This document shows, one piece after another, positions 1 through 10,346 of a DNA stretch of 64,000 bases; within the stretch, counting starts at the first letter, position 1, and every line of letters begins with the position of its first letter. This stretch comes from Nitzschia sp. pyKryTriq1. Lineage: Eukaryota; Bacillariophyta; Bacillariophyceae; Bacillariales; Bacillariaceae. The DNA lies in contig OY101119.1 in the NCBI GenBank assembly GCA_956465555.1, forward strand, positions 620,001-684,000, given 5' to 3'. The position numbers and the translations under genes were made by a program. A model generated the notes under the pieces. The model did not search any database. It was given only the letters and a program-made list of their open reading frames with translations, and had not been told where the DNA came from.

Positions 1-536
1 CGGGTTCGCTCCACTTTCTCGCGTTCTTTCCGTTGTTCCCGAGCTAGTTTTTCCAACTGCTTTCGGCGATCAGTCTCACGCTTCTTGTGGGCCCGCTCTT
101 GCTCTCGGCGCTCCCGGGACTCCTCCTTCGTCTCCTCCAAAGTGAAAGAAGAAGCCCTAGAAGAAGATACCTTAACGGTGGAATGGGATCGTTTTCTTGA
201 CGCGAGTCTCTGGGAGATGTCCATGGCCATCAAAGTAGAGGCGACAGGGCGGGACGTGGCAAAAGTTGGCTTGGATCGCTTCAACAAATCATCGTCGTCA
301 TCTGACGAATCATCTGACGACAAGTCCTTCATCAGTCTCGAGTAGGCAGCATGTGTCGATGTTCTGTTTCTAGCTTCCATCTCGGCGTCAGAAGATTGTG
401 AGCTCGCCAGTGACTTTGGTGATGGCACTTTTTGAGGCGACATAATTTCAAGTGAACCCTGCGAATCATCGTCGTTTTCATCGCTGTCGACCGAGTAGCA
501 TTTACGTGCCAACTTCGGGGGAGCCTTGTCTGCCAT
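1..536 (-). CDS. Partial charged protein, C-terminal part beyond left edge
   Basis: An open frame starts at an ATG (536-534) and runs without a stop to the edge of the window, so at least 178 residues are present. The N-terminal part is acidic and Ser-rich (DSDENDDD, SSDDSSDDDDD clusters). It is followed by a Lys/Arg/Glu-rich helix (ERREQERAHKKRETDRRKQ...) typical of a long charged coiled coil. No catalytic domain is visible because the gene is cut. An acidic Ser-rich head followed by such a helix also occurs in EME1-like nuclease partners and many nuclear scaffold proteins, but nothing here decides between them. Frame integrity and the low-complexity transition support a real gene. Confidence 0.65.
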   Translation of the reverse strand, partial: MADKAPPKLARKCYSVDSDENDDDSQGSLEIMSPQKVPSPKSLASSQSSDAEMEARNRTSTHAAYSRLMKDLSSDDSSDDDDDLLKRSKPTFATSRPVASTLMAMDISQRLASRKRSHSTVKVSSSRASSFTLEETKEESRERREQERAHKKRETDRRKQLEKLAREQRKEREKVERT

Positions 537-1873
537 AGCAGTGGCAAGGTTTCTCGAGGGGATGGGTAAGGTGCGAGAAGACTGTTGGAGTGACTGGTGC
601 ACTGCTGTACAAATATTCCCTTGCTTTTGATAAAGTACTCGTACTATGTATTAATACTGTGTGCTGTGTAAGGCAGGGATCAATGTTGAATGTTGTATGG
701 TGTACTGTGTGGGTACCGGTATGTCATGTGTCATTGTCGAGAACTCGCAACTCGCAAAAACCTCTTCTAAAACGAAGACGGTTGCTCGTTGCTCGTTGCT
801 CGTTCCGCACGCGTTGCGAGTTGCACCGGGCGGGGGACTGTTCTCTCTACTAATGGGGGTAATCAATCTGTCGTGTGTTTTTCATAGCGAATCACATAAC
901 CCCTTTGTGATACTTGCGTCTACTACCTACTACTGTACCTACTACTGGACACTGACTGCGCCATCACCCCCACGCACAGCCCACAGGTGTAAAAATGCCG
1001 CCGACCCAGCATGGCACAGGTGCTGGTGGTACCCGGTAGCTCTATCCGCTCGAGACAGACTAATCACTCTACCGGTACATACTACTGGTTGTACCTAGCT
1101 ACGGAGACGACCTCTAATATCGATATTTCCTGCTAGTAGTATGAAGACAAGAAGTTGTTCTAGACGCACATGCATGGGACAAATGACAGGAAAGATCGCA
1201 TGATGGAAGGACGGGACTGTTCTCGGCACCTCCAAAGCGATATTGCGATGGCATCTCGAGCGTCGCGAGCGAGCCGCCAAGAACCAATCTTGCCTGCAAT
1301 CTTGTTGATCTTGCTTGATTGGGAGCTTTTGGCGGCATCAGCGCAACAACTACTCGTACTGAAACACTGCGAAGAGAAGTGGAGATGACGATGTCAGACG
1401 CTTTTATTATGGTGTCCCGTATGGTACGAGTATAAGATTTATTGGATTTAACGTTTCTGGATTGCCGGTGTCTGTTGACTTCTGAACGGAAACTTTTCGC
1501 GGCATGGTCCATGGATTTTGCATAAGCCTTCAGAAGCCCTAGGGCAATAACAATGTGCCAAAATAGTCCATTACTTAGGCGTTCGCGTCGTGGCTTGCGA
1601 CGTTTCTTTAGTTTTATGCGTTCTGTGTGTAAAGTTCGACGTCTTCAGACCCACGATCAACGAGGCTATTCCAAGATCATCGTGGTGCGTGGATGAAGTC
1701 TGTGGAACGAGGCCGCGGGTCTTGGGCGAAATGACTTGCAAATTTCGCGGCAATTAATATATGTATTGAATATTTATAGTTTGCCCGCGGAATAACATTC
1801 TTTTCCCAACGATCGATGACGCCCAAACTCGCACAAAAATTTCGAAAACCATCTCAATGATCAACGAAAACGT
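537..1873. other. Intergenic stretch without a supported gene
   Basis: No frame looks protein-like; short overlapping open frames occur on both strands. It holds a 7-bp triplicate (GTTGCTC x3, about 781-803), CTACTA/TACTAC-rich patches near 920-950 and scattered GTACCGG motifs (about 712-722, 1029-1036, 1072-1078). Confidence 0.5.
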
Positions 1874-2611
1874 ATGCACCAAAACATTGCACACTCAACC
1901 ATGAAACCGTCAAAAACCGAAACGAAACCTACGAATACCACGATAAGTTTCCACGGAAATATGCTCCTTCACAGCCACGAAGGAGAAAGTAGGAGCTCCA
2001 GCTCTTCGAGCCCGACTTTCGCGAGAGAAGCGTGCACGAAACCTCTTTCACAAGACAAACATCACATTATTTTCGGCATTCCCTCCGGTCCCACCGCGTC
2101 ACTGCGAAGTCTCGATGCTTTGACCATGGACTTTTCATTATCATCGCACAACTCCAATCACTCGGCTGCTGAAAAGATGAATACTTCCTTCAGCTCAGTT
2201 GGGCTCCCCAGCGAATACCCGGTACACAGAAAGAACACCAGCTTCAGCAGTGTCACCGTTGAAGAGGAGCTTCAGGACTTTGAGCTCTTTAACGATGAGA
2301 TCAATGTGGCAAGTGAAGGCCTAAATAGCTCGTGCTCTTCAATGACCGACCAACCTCCCCTCGAGTCCCGAGCACCGACTTCACCTTCGTCTTGTGGCTC
2401 TGACAAGAACTTGAAGAAAGATACGAAAAGGCGACAACATCACCGGAGAAATCGAACAGAGGTTGGCGCTCTGGATAATCTTGTCGCGATCGCGAAACCA
2501 TCCAGGGGTCACAGACGACGAAATAATGCTGCCCTAGGGGCACGGGATTTTCACGAATCGGTGCTGACGGAGCTTTTCGAAGACGTTTCGCTGAATGAAT
2601 TCCGATATTGA
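1874..2611 (+). CDS. Hypothetical Ser-rich protein (245 aa)
   Basis: A single-exon ATG frame of 245 residues with no recognised domain. It is rich in Ser, Thr and Asn with a basic stretch (KKDTKRRQHHRRNR, about residues 179-192; HRRRN near 213). A motif N-T-S-F-S-S-V appears twice (near residues 104 and 121), with a related N-S-S-C-S-S-M near 151. The C-terminus ends in an acidic amphipathic segment (ESVLTELFEDVSLNEF). Composition suggests a disordered, possibly nuclear regulatory protein; that is inference only. The coding strand is favoured because the codons give a coherent repeat pattern, whereas antisense frames are short. Confidence 0.55.
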   Translation: MHQNIAHSTMKPSKTETKPTNTTISFHGNMLLHSHEGESRSSSSSSPTFAREACTKPLSQDKHHIIFGIPSGPTASLRSLDALTMDFSLSSHNSNHSAAEKMNTSFSSVGLPSEYPVHRKNTSFSSVTVEEELQDFELFNDEINVASEGLNSSCSSMTDQPPLESRAPTSPSSCGSDKNLKKDTKRRQHHRRNRTEVGALDNLVAIAKPSRGHRRRNNAALGARDFHESVLTELFEDVSLNEFRY

Positions 2612-4631
2612 ATGACACCTCTTTTAAAACCCCTCCGGTTTTGAACGAGAAATACATGTTATTACATACTCTAGAATAAGTGGAAACTCTACTAAATCTA
2701 CGAAATCCATACGTCTACGTCAACAACAGAACTAGTGCGCCCTTCTCTGGTTGACTACTCCGGACAGCTAGATCTCTACTAGTAGTCGCAGTTGAGTCAG
2801 CAAGTAAAGAACTCGCTGGCAAGCTGCTTGTTGTACTCTAGTTCTTGTTGTAGCTGTCTCAGGAAAGAAACCCCCATTCCAAGGCTACAATAATCTTGCA
2901 ACATAACGCAGAAGATACTGACTATGGTTCTTCTTGTTCGAGCAATCGTGGTACGTGGTAACCAGTGTCAACAACGGGTCAACGAGTTCGCGTCTTAAGA
3001 TGGGACTTGGTGTGGGCTAGCTAGTAGAAGGAAATATCTTGCTTGTTCCTTCTCGATGAATAATCCTTGCAGAGGAGAGTTTATCGCCCACCCTTCATGA
3101 TTCACTTATGGAATTGGTCAAAGAAAAATTGCCTTCCCTCGATGCGAGGTCAGTGTTCGAAGTTCGACGTGTTTTCCCTGTATGTTCTTATTTTGACACG
3201 ATCCTGCTTCTTGTAGTATTATGGTAATGACATGGCGCAAGAGAAGTGATCCTCGGATGATCATTCATCGAGAAGACACTCTGGTTGCTTTCTAGCTAGT
3301 AGGGAAGCAATAGTTATCTGTAGTCTGCTAGTAGAGAGTAATCAAAATCTCATTTTTTGTTGTGAGGTCGGTGCTTGTGGCTCGATTGTTATGGCCGATC
3401 AAGTGGCTGAACGGCTACGACGATGGGAGCTTACTACTCGTACCAGTACTCTCTCTCTCTCTACTCTAGCTACTACTAACTAACTAACTCACTGATTATG
3501 ATAGATCCTTAAGAACCTGTCTAGTAGAGCAGGTTCTGCTATTCTTCCTCGAAACTCGAAAGCTTTGAACTTCGCCTGCTGTCAGAGGCCCCCAGCGGCG
3601 CTCGGAACTACCGGTACCGGTACGGATACTGCTTCCAGCACGCGTGGTGGGTAAGTTGTGATTATGGCGCACGAAATAACACGAAATATCACTTGTGGTA
3701 CTCAAATCGTCGTAGAAGCTACTCGGGTTCGCATCACGGTAAAAGCACGACGAAATAACTGGTGTCTCTACAGTACTACCACCTTAACCCACAGTGAAAT
3801 TAGTCAATAAAACCCGAATCATCCCTGACGCCTGACGCCGCTAGCCACAGCCTAGTCTACATAGAACTCACTGATTTCTCTTCAAGGATTATTGTTAGCA
3901 TTGGGATTGTCCGATCGGCCCCCCACCGTTTGTATAGACAGTTTGTACTGCAGTATCATATTCCGTATTCAAGGTTGTCTGTTTTGTCGTTTTTCCATTT
4001 GCAGCACCATCCTCCACATCAAAGGTGGGGCCACTCGGGGTAACGGCGCCGCCCTCTACTGCAGTGACATTGCTGCCACGCAAAGGGGAACCGTTGGAGT
4101 CATAAAAGGTCTCAGAAGACATGGTAAGAGCAATAAAAGCACAGTTAAAGCAAGAAAAGATATTAATCGTCAGGAGATGTAAAGAGTGAGTCTATCATTC
4201 TTACTCTACTGATCCTCCGAGGGCCCAAGTGGATGAGGTTGTGATGCTCCGGACTCTCACAGTCTGTCAGTCGACCGTCTCCGGTCGAGCCAGTCGAGCC
4301 TGACACTTGTAGCGGTACCGGTACGGGTACACCGGTACAAGTACCCTGTACGAATGACAAAAGGGCAGGTGGATTTGTTTCTCTGCGCTGGCCAATCGCG
4401 AACAGGCGAAGATATGAACTATGGTTGGCTATTCTTCGCTGTTTGGCTTTTGAAGATATGGATGTTGGATGGTCGGTGGTCCGCGTTGGGCGGGGGGGCA
4501 TCGGAAGCCGAAGCCTGCAACAACCAGCACCTCTTGAGCGTTGTTGATAATATGTGGATTTGGGGTACCGAGTGGCAATATCTCATTCGATAAAGTTCCT
4601 ACTCTAGCAGTTTGGATCAATAGCCGGGAGC
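2612..4631. other. Long intergenic stretch, repeat fragments only
   Basis: No convincing gene. Contents include a CT/TACT-rich tract (about 3440-3490, with TAACTAACTAAC), GTACCGGTACC-type palindromes near 3610-3625 and 4312-4350, and a diverged fragment of the 353-bp element found at 33.2-34.0 kb (about 3785-3885). Confidence 0.5.
3785..3885 (+). repeat. Diverged fragment of the 33-34 kb repeat family
   Basis: The segment shares ordered blocks with the end of the 353-bp repeat at 33242-33594: CCCACAGT, AAATTAGTC, CCCGAATC, a CTGA/GCCGCTAGCCAC block, GCCTAG, and AACTCAC before a GATTT. Blocks are colinear with small indels, so this looks like an older dispersed copy of the same element. Confidence 0.55.
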
Positions 4632-6074
4632 ATGAGGCTTTGCTGTAGAGGTGTTTCGCTGTTATTATGGCTTCAATCCATAGCCACTCTACAACGGCAT
4701 GCGAATGCACAGGCAACATTTGCGAACGTGACCTTGAGATCCAAAGATGGGGATCTTTCTGCAGTAATATACCTGCCGCAAGGCATAAAGCCAAAGGAGC
4801 CCACATATTATCTAGCAAGTCGCTTCGACCACGCCTCGATGATTGGTAACATCAAACGGAGAACCCGAGACCCTGAAACTGGAAAATTTACTACACACGT
4901 GATGTACGGCACCGAGCAGTGGCGGGTGCCTCATGACCCGTACTGGCCTGAAAGTGGAGTGGGGCTGGCGTCCGAGTTTGGTGTCGGTGATGATGGGGCC
5001 TTTTGTAACTACAGATGCGGGTGGTTTCAGGTCAACGAGGTAACCAACGGCGTTTTAGGATACCAGGAGGCCAAGAACGGCGAATCCTTTTTGAAAATTG
5101 GAGTGGGCGAGCTAATCAAAGGATCCTGCCCCACATGCGATAGTACAGATGACTTCAAGTTTAACAGTCCGTATGTATTTGCGAAACGTCCAGTTTGGAC
5201 ACTAGAAGAACACCAAGGATCCAATTCAATTGCTTTGAGCCAGGAAGCCGTTTTGAACCAATACGGTTATCAGCTTCGGAAGGAAATCCGACTCAACAAT
5301 GATGAGCTGTTGGTGAAGACATATCTGACCAATATCGGACGTGTGCCTTTCGCTACGGCTTGGTATTCACATCACTTTTTCACTTGTGATAACTATCCAG
5401 TCGGCAAGGGAGTCGGTGTAGACTTGGATCTTGCGGCAACTCAGGGACACTACGAAGAACCTGGGACATGGTTCTGGTCCACTCCGATTGAGAACTATGC
5501 CCCTGTTACACCCCGAGATGGTTTTGTTTCGGTAGACATGACCCGAGGGGTGGAGCGAAACGTCCGCATCAAAGCTGAGTTTTCTAAAGATGAGCAATCG
5601 CACGGCGCCTTTACGTTGCATGGATGTGAGACATTGATTCGAGAAACTATCCCTGAGGTAGGAACGGAAGGAGGAGTTTCAATGTACGCCTATAACCTGT
5701 ACATCGAATCGGGGACATTCTCGCCTGAACCACAAATATACATGCATTTGTGGCCCGGGCAGTCGATATCTTGGACACAGCAGCTGGAATTCGACGACTA
5801 CGATGAATCCATTGACCGGTCAGACATGAGAGATTTTTTCAAGGCGGACATCGTAGACTCCCCAAAAGCATTGTCCTTATGGCGAAGAGTCGATCGTTCG
5901 TTTATGGTGTTTGCTCTCACGGCAGCCTGCCTCGCGTTGTGTATACAAGTAGCGTGGAAACGAAGACAAGACGGACCGGACTACTCGCCAATACCAGATC
6001 ACGACACCATCATAGATACGCCAGTCAAGGCTTCTCGAGCTGACATCTCACCGACGAAGCTGTCTTATGTTTGA
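4632..6074 (+). CDS. Membrane-anchored galactose-mutarotase-like protein
   Basis: A 480-residue protein with a cleavable signal peptide (residues 1-27, LLLWL core, ANA-Q cleavage-like site). A large extracytoplasmic domain of the aldose-epimerase-like beta-sandwich type follows (about 30-420), then a single C-terminal transmembrane segment (about 434-453, VFALTAACLALCIQVAW) and a short cytoplasmic tail. Features of the family are a Y-x-x-S/A-x-F-D-H-A block near residue 60, the EFG block near 118 and the YSHHFF motif near 245. Secreted proteins of this kind occur in marine microbes and algae, but their substrate is not known, so sugar binding or epimerisation is inference. It converges with the proteasome-like gene downstream. 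Confidence 0.7.
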   Translation: MRLCCRGVSLLLWLQSIATLQRHANAQATFANVTLRSKDGDLSAVIYLPQGIKPKEPTYYLASRFDHASMIGNIKRRTRDPETGKFTTHVMYGTEQWRVPHDPYWPESGVGLASEFGVGDDGAFCNYRCGWFQVNEVTNGVLGYQEAKNGESFLKIGVGELIKGSCPTCDSTDDFKFNSPYVFAKRPVWTLEEHQGSNSIALSQEAVLNQYGYQLRKEIRLNNDELLVKTYLTNIGRVPFATAWYSHHFFTCDNYPVGKGVGVDLDLAATQGHYEEPGTWFWSTPIENYAPVTPRDGFVSVDMTRGVERNVRIKAEFSKDEQSHGAFTLHGCETLIRETIPEVGTEGGVSMYAYNLYIESGTFSPEPQIYMHLWPGQSISWTQQLEFDDYDESIDRSDMRDFFKADIVDSPKALSLWRRVDRSFMVFALTAACLALCIQVAWKRRQDGPDYSPIPDHDTIIDTPVKASRADISPTKLSYV

Positions 6075-6463
6075 GCTGCCCACCTTGTGAAACATCTCTA
6101 GAATCAAAAATAGGCAACGATGCCTCTGCCGTGCATACGTAAATATTAAAACGGGAGTTCGTCGGCTGAGTGAGAATTTATTGCTCCACGCGCGGTCTAG
6201 CATAGAAAATCTGAACAGGGGGCCAATAGTTGACCACCGGTCGAATGTCCTCATTCCTATCCTAGAGGTTGACACCGCTGGAATCTTACCTAGAAGGAAA
6301 AGTGTAGGATGCGAGGTGACGCATTCGACTTTGGAAAGAAGATTGGAATTGGCCGGTGGTTGTTTGTAGGTACTTGCCCGCCAGATTCGCAGCAATATCC
6401 AGCTGTTGGCGATGCCCACGCAAAAAGACTATTTCAATCCGCAGCCCGCATAAAACGTTATTG
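6075..6463. other. Convergent intergenic spacer
   Basis: The gap lies between the 3' ends of the mutarotase-like and proteasome-like genes. No gene or repeat is visible; it is presumably the two 3' UTRs. Confidence 0.5.
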
Positions 6464-7315
6464 CTAGCTAGAATTACCTCGGATCTTGGATACGGAGTCT
6501 TTGTCTATTTGGAGATAACAGGTAGCTTGCATTCCACCACGTTTGCTTCGCCGTGGCTCAAACGTCCAGACATCCACCGTCTTGGGGTCGTCTAGTTTTC
6601 CCAGTACGCATTTTGCCATCTTGGATGCCATTCGCGACAATGCCCCAGGTTCCTCACTCGAGAATGCACGCCCAGTTATGATCGATCCAATCTCTTTTGC
6701 CACTGCGTCGCATCCCTTGCCAGCCGCGCAGTGACTAGTACAAGGCTCGACAACACCACCTGGATCTGTTTGGAAGATTTTCGGCACGCCGACTTCTTTT
6801 TCGTCGTCGCCAACAGGATCGACCCCCAACACCAAGGCAGTGCATCCTAGCGGTCGTATCCCACCAGCTCTTGTCAGATAGTGTTGAAATTGTCCTGCCA
6901 TTCGAGCGACTTGTTCTATAGTGGGAGCTTCTCCGTAGTCCATGCGATGCCGCTGACAAGTCGTTCGCAAATGACTTGCAAGGATCCGCGCATCCCCAGA
7001 CAGACCAGTAGTTACCAGCCAAATGTGATTATCGATTCGGTGTACTTTACCAAACGAGGAGTTTTGAATCACCAGACAAATACCAGCGTTGGTTGCAGAC
7101 GCCGCGATGGAGGATCCTCGCCTGGAAGCCTCCATTCCGTATTCCACTTGAGATAAACGGCCTTCTGGAGAAAAGTCAGTGATGACCCGATCATAAGTTT
7201 CCTTTTCGCGTGTAATGACTATCCGGCGTCTAGAATGTGCAGCATAGGAGGCTCTGGCCAGTAGCAGAAGGAGGAGCCATCCTATCCGAGGGCTGCAGGC
7301 GCTTGACAAGTTCAT
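6464..7315 (-). CDS. Divergent 20S proteasome alpha-type subunit with signal peptide
   Basis: A 283-residue single-exon protein. Residues about 41-63 carry the alpha-subunit signature (YDRVITDFSPEGRL-QVEY-MEA). Later family blocks are also present: a TGL-GDAR block, the GQF-YLTRAGGIRPLGCTALVLGVD block, and the acidic/Gly segment preceding an AAGKG turn. Unusually it starts with a clear signal peptide (residues 1-26, WLLLLLLARASYA core and cleavage-like site) followed by a short basic stretch before the alpha signature. Cytosolic and nuclear alpha subunits have no such leader. The sequence is also more divergent than housekeeping alpha subunits. ER or periplastidial targeting is inferred, as the residue after the predicted cleavage site is not Phe. 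It could instead be a duplicated alpha subunit with a new role. Confidence 0.8.
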   Translation of the reverse strand: MNLSSACSPRIGWLLLLLLARASYAAHSRRRIVITREKETYDRVITDFSPEGRLSQVEYGMEASRRGSSIAASATNAGICLVIQNSSFGKVHRIDNHIWLVTTGLSGDARILASHLRTTCQRHRMDYGEAPTIEQVARMAGQFQHYLTRAGGIRPLGCTALVLGVDPVGDDEKEVGVPKIFQTDPGGVVEPCTSHCAAGKGCDAVAKEIGSIITGRAFSSEEPGALSRMASKMAKCVLGKLDDPKTVDVWTFEPRRSKRGGMQATCYLQIDKDSVSKIRGNSS

Positions 7316-8128
7316 GGGACGCGATACACGGTTTCGGCGAATGATTCCTGGAATCTCCTCGTTTCAAACACGAAAGCGTCAAAAGTCTCCAATCTTACAA
7401 TCGTCTCCTAGTATAGACTCTATCAATACTTCCTTGTGCAACTGCAGCAATCTAGTTCTGGCTTGGTGCAAAAGTAAATGATCCATCCAACCACATCCAA
7501 TGTCCTTCACGGTCGATCATCGAGCTGCTTTCGCTTTGCAGCAAGTATGCACAGCAGCAAGCATGCAGCAGAGCAGGCGCGCAGGCAGCCGCTACTAACT
7601 ATACAGAATCGACTCGCTGGACTGTTTCAAACGAAGCGGGCCTTTGCACGACGATTTTCGATCGAGGGCCTGCTTCAAGCTCTTCCCATTCTTCATTATA
7701 ATGCATCATGAAGTATCTGGCGGCAATGTAGAAGGCATGCCTACCTACCTATAGCTCTAGCTAGGAGGGGATGGTTGGAGCCTACAATATGACATCTGCG
7801 AGTATAGGCGGCCAGCCGACCTCTTCTTCCTCGCACCCTGCTAAATTTGTTGAACCTATGTACTCGTCCTACAAGCAAAACAACGTTCCGGACGCAAAGA
7901 CTTTTCTTCTGGCATTCGCACTATTCTCGCCCAAAAGGCAGATCGATTAATTACTGTATTATTTTATGTTCCAACCTGGTCAATGAAAACGTCAACTCCA
8001 CTTCAACATTAATGTACCATGCGTTCTATGCTAGAGCCACTACAAGAGAATCTACATATAGCACTTAGGGATAGCAGCGTCGCGTCGTAAGAAAGGTAGC
8101 AACGTTGATAGAGCGGACACGGCAATCA
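7316..8128. other. Intergenic stretch, nothing supported
   Basis: This region separates the starts of the proteasome-like gene and the end of the next minus-strand gene. A 77-codon frame at 7478-7711 has no recognisable features, and nothing else is seen. Confidence 0.45.
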
Positions 8129-9430
8129 TCACAGAGAAGCATCTGCAGCGAGTTTTTCCGTTGCGTTGGTCCCTTCATCCGACAACGAAGAAACCGCGTT
8201 CGAAAGGATAGCTCGATTCGAGTCGGTGCTCTCTACAGGAGCCGCTGTGGACTCAGCACACTTTGGATCCTCTCCAAGGTACTCTGTTTGGTCCATCTCA
8301 GAGATTGTTTCTGTTTCACTTTGTACAGTTTGATCGGCATCGGGTACCGAGCCCATTTCAGATGCTTCCTTGGATCGTTTCAATACAGGCAATAGATGGC
8401 GAGTAAGGTACGCGCCCGTTGATTGCTTCAATTGGTCGAAAAAGTCAGGTTGTTTTGGTTTGCAATACTGTTTGATAAGGTCCTCCTGCCGCTTTTCTTC
8501 TGCTGCATTCATAATACCGGTAGGGATAGGTTTATCGCTTGCCTCTTGGATCTTCTCATCCTCATCCTCGTCTTCGGCACTTCTACTTCCCTCAATTCCT
8601 TCAAGACCCTGAATCATCTTCTCTCGAGTCGCTACCCAGTGAGTTTTCACCGTATTTATCATCTTATCGTTCATCTCTCGGGCACCATCGAATTCGGTCC
8701 CCAAGAGCGCCAATCCAGAACTGGCGACCACAGCTCCAAACGGCGTAGGCAGAGGAATCATGATAAGACCCACGCCCATTATGGTTCCACCTACAGCCGC
8801 GACAGCCCCCTTGCGAAGCATCTTCATTGGATCCATTGCTTCCTTTGAGCTCTCTTCTACAGCATTTTGCTGTTCCAGTCGCCGTACTTCTTGCATGTCA
8901 CTTATCGAGACTTGAACGCCCCCCTCTTCTGGTGAAGGCAGTGGCTCTTCTTCTAAATCGCATCTGGGGATCTGTTCAGCAGGAGATGCAGATGTGGTAT
9001 CTTCTGCTGCGATTACTGGTAGTATTGACGCTTCGCCTTCCGAAACTGGCACAACAACGAGGTTCCAGTCTTCCAACATTTCCTCGCTGTTGCTTGGAGT
9101 TTTGGCGATTTCAGGAGAACAAGTAGTAGCTTCCCCGCTGCTACGAGTACTTGTCGGAGAGCATTCGTCTTTCACGGCGTCAAGGCTCTCGAGAGCCACA
9201 TGGAGCTGCTCTTCTTCGTCGTCAGATACAACGCTTCGTTCATTCGAGGCGTTCGTGATATCAGGAGAAAGAGGTGCTGATAAGACTCCTCCCAGTTTGG
9301 CCTTCACCAAGGCAGCAGTCAGCTCGTTTTCCTTTTTCAGAGTATTTGTGGCGGTGGTGCTGCTCAAATCAATGCACTTTTCACTCGGCATCTCAGCAGA
9401 AATTACTAATTGGTTGTTTGTAGTATTCAT
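8129..9430 (-). CDS. Hypothetical protein with one hydrophobic Gly/Pro hairpin, paralogue A
   Basis: A 433-residue protein starting at the ATG 9430-9428. The longer upstream frame has no earlier ATG, and this start aligns with that of the paralogue at 12043-13329. The N-terminal half is acidic and disordered, with a conserved SPEIAKTPSNSEE motif. The middle holds a basic lead (DPMKMLRKGAVAAVGG) into a hydrophobic hairpin (GLIMIPLPTPFGAVVASSGLALLGTEFDGA). This resembles the PGPGW-type small transmembrane family, in which a Gly-rich helix, a PLP turn and a second helix ending in EF occur. The C-terminal half is charged and contains FFDQLKQSTGAYLTRHLLPVLKRSKE. Membrane location is likely; the function is unknown. 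Confidence 0.7.
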   Translation of the reverse strand: MNTTNNQLVISAEMPSEKCIDLSSTTATNTLKKENELTAALVKAKLGGVLSAPLSPDITNASNERSVVSDDEEEQLHVALESLDAVKDECSPTSTRSSGEATTCSPEIAKTPSNSEEMLEDWNLVVVPVSEGEASILPVIAAEDTTSASPAEQIPRCDLEEEPLPSPEEGGVQVSISDMQEVRRLEQQNAVEESSKEAMDPMKMLRKGAVAAVGGTIMGVGLIMIPLPTPFGAVVASSGLALLGTEFDGAREMNDKMINTVKTHWVATREKMIQGLEGIEGSRSAEDEDEDEKIQEASDKPIPTGIMNAAEEKRQEDLIKQYCKPKQPDFFDQLKQSTGAYLTRHLLPVLKRSKEASEMGSVPDADQTVQSETETISEMDQTEYLGEDPKCAESTAAPVESTDSNRAILSNAVSSLSDEGTNATEKLAADASL

Positions 9431-10346
9431 TTTGTTGCTCTGGCTACAATACTGCTGGAGCGTAGCAGCAACACTTAGAAGTAAATAGTTCCAAGGGATA
9501 TTTGACTTCTGTTTGAATAATAGTGACAATGAAAGAAACCTGGGTTTGAAGCGTTTGTGCTTTTAGCAAGACTCGTGCTTGCTATTTTGTTCGTGAGACA
9601 ATTATTTTTGCTTCGCGGAGTATTTACAGTAGACTACTACTAGACTATCATACTGTACGAGTACAGCATCATTAAGTACAGTACCAGTACCAGATACACA
9701 GTACTTGTACCTGGTGCAAGTACCTCTACGGTACGTACCGTACCGTACAGTTTGTACCAAACCCGACGCGCCCAACGGCCGGTTGAAGCCACGCGAGGTC
9801 GTGTCAGATAGAGCTCGTTATTGAGATGATTGCCACGCGGGCCGAAAAGTGTCACGAAGGAGTCGAATGGAAGAACAGCATGCAGCTACTGTAGCACGAC
9901 TGTACCGGTAGGAAAGAAGTTGTTGGTAGAAGTGTGCCATCCAGTAGTATGCCAGTAGCTGTACCTGTACAGTACCAGCTCTACCGGTAGATGTATTGTA
10001 CAGTACAACTACAGGACTGTACCGGCATCGGCACCTGATATTAATACTTCTTGTACTGTACTCCTCCTACGGTATCGACGAGGAGTGTTACTAGTTACTA
10101 GGCTTTCAACGATGACAATTCAACAGTGCTACCAAGAGAAAGGCAAGGCTATCAATTCGGTACATCCATGCTTTCAATCCAAGCGCCAATATCACGAATA
10201 CTGTTGGAACAAATTCCTATTCCAATTTCTTTAGTATACTCTAGAGAGTACTAGTAGGAGCTACTAGTAGTAGTAGATACAGGCAGCAGCACCAGGAGCA
10301 CTTCGTCCTCGTCCTAGTACAACTGCTCTAGAGACAAGGCTTCCCG
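9431..10346. repeat. GTAC-rich palindromic intergenic island
   Basis: No gene is supported. Between about 9650 and 10080 the sequence is dense in GTAC, GGTACC and ACCGGT palindromes (for example the run around 9728-9750 and the stretch 9961-10025). TAGTAG/CTACTA runs follow near 10250-10275. The many self-complementary 4-10-mers could form hairpins. Confidence 0.55.

Noticed and set aside
661-1098. 145-codon plus-strand frame near the left edge
   Set aside because: It is Cys/Tyr-rich translation of TACTAC and GTACC simple sequence; not protein-like.
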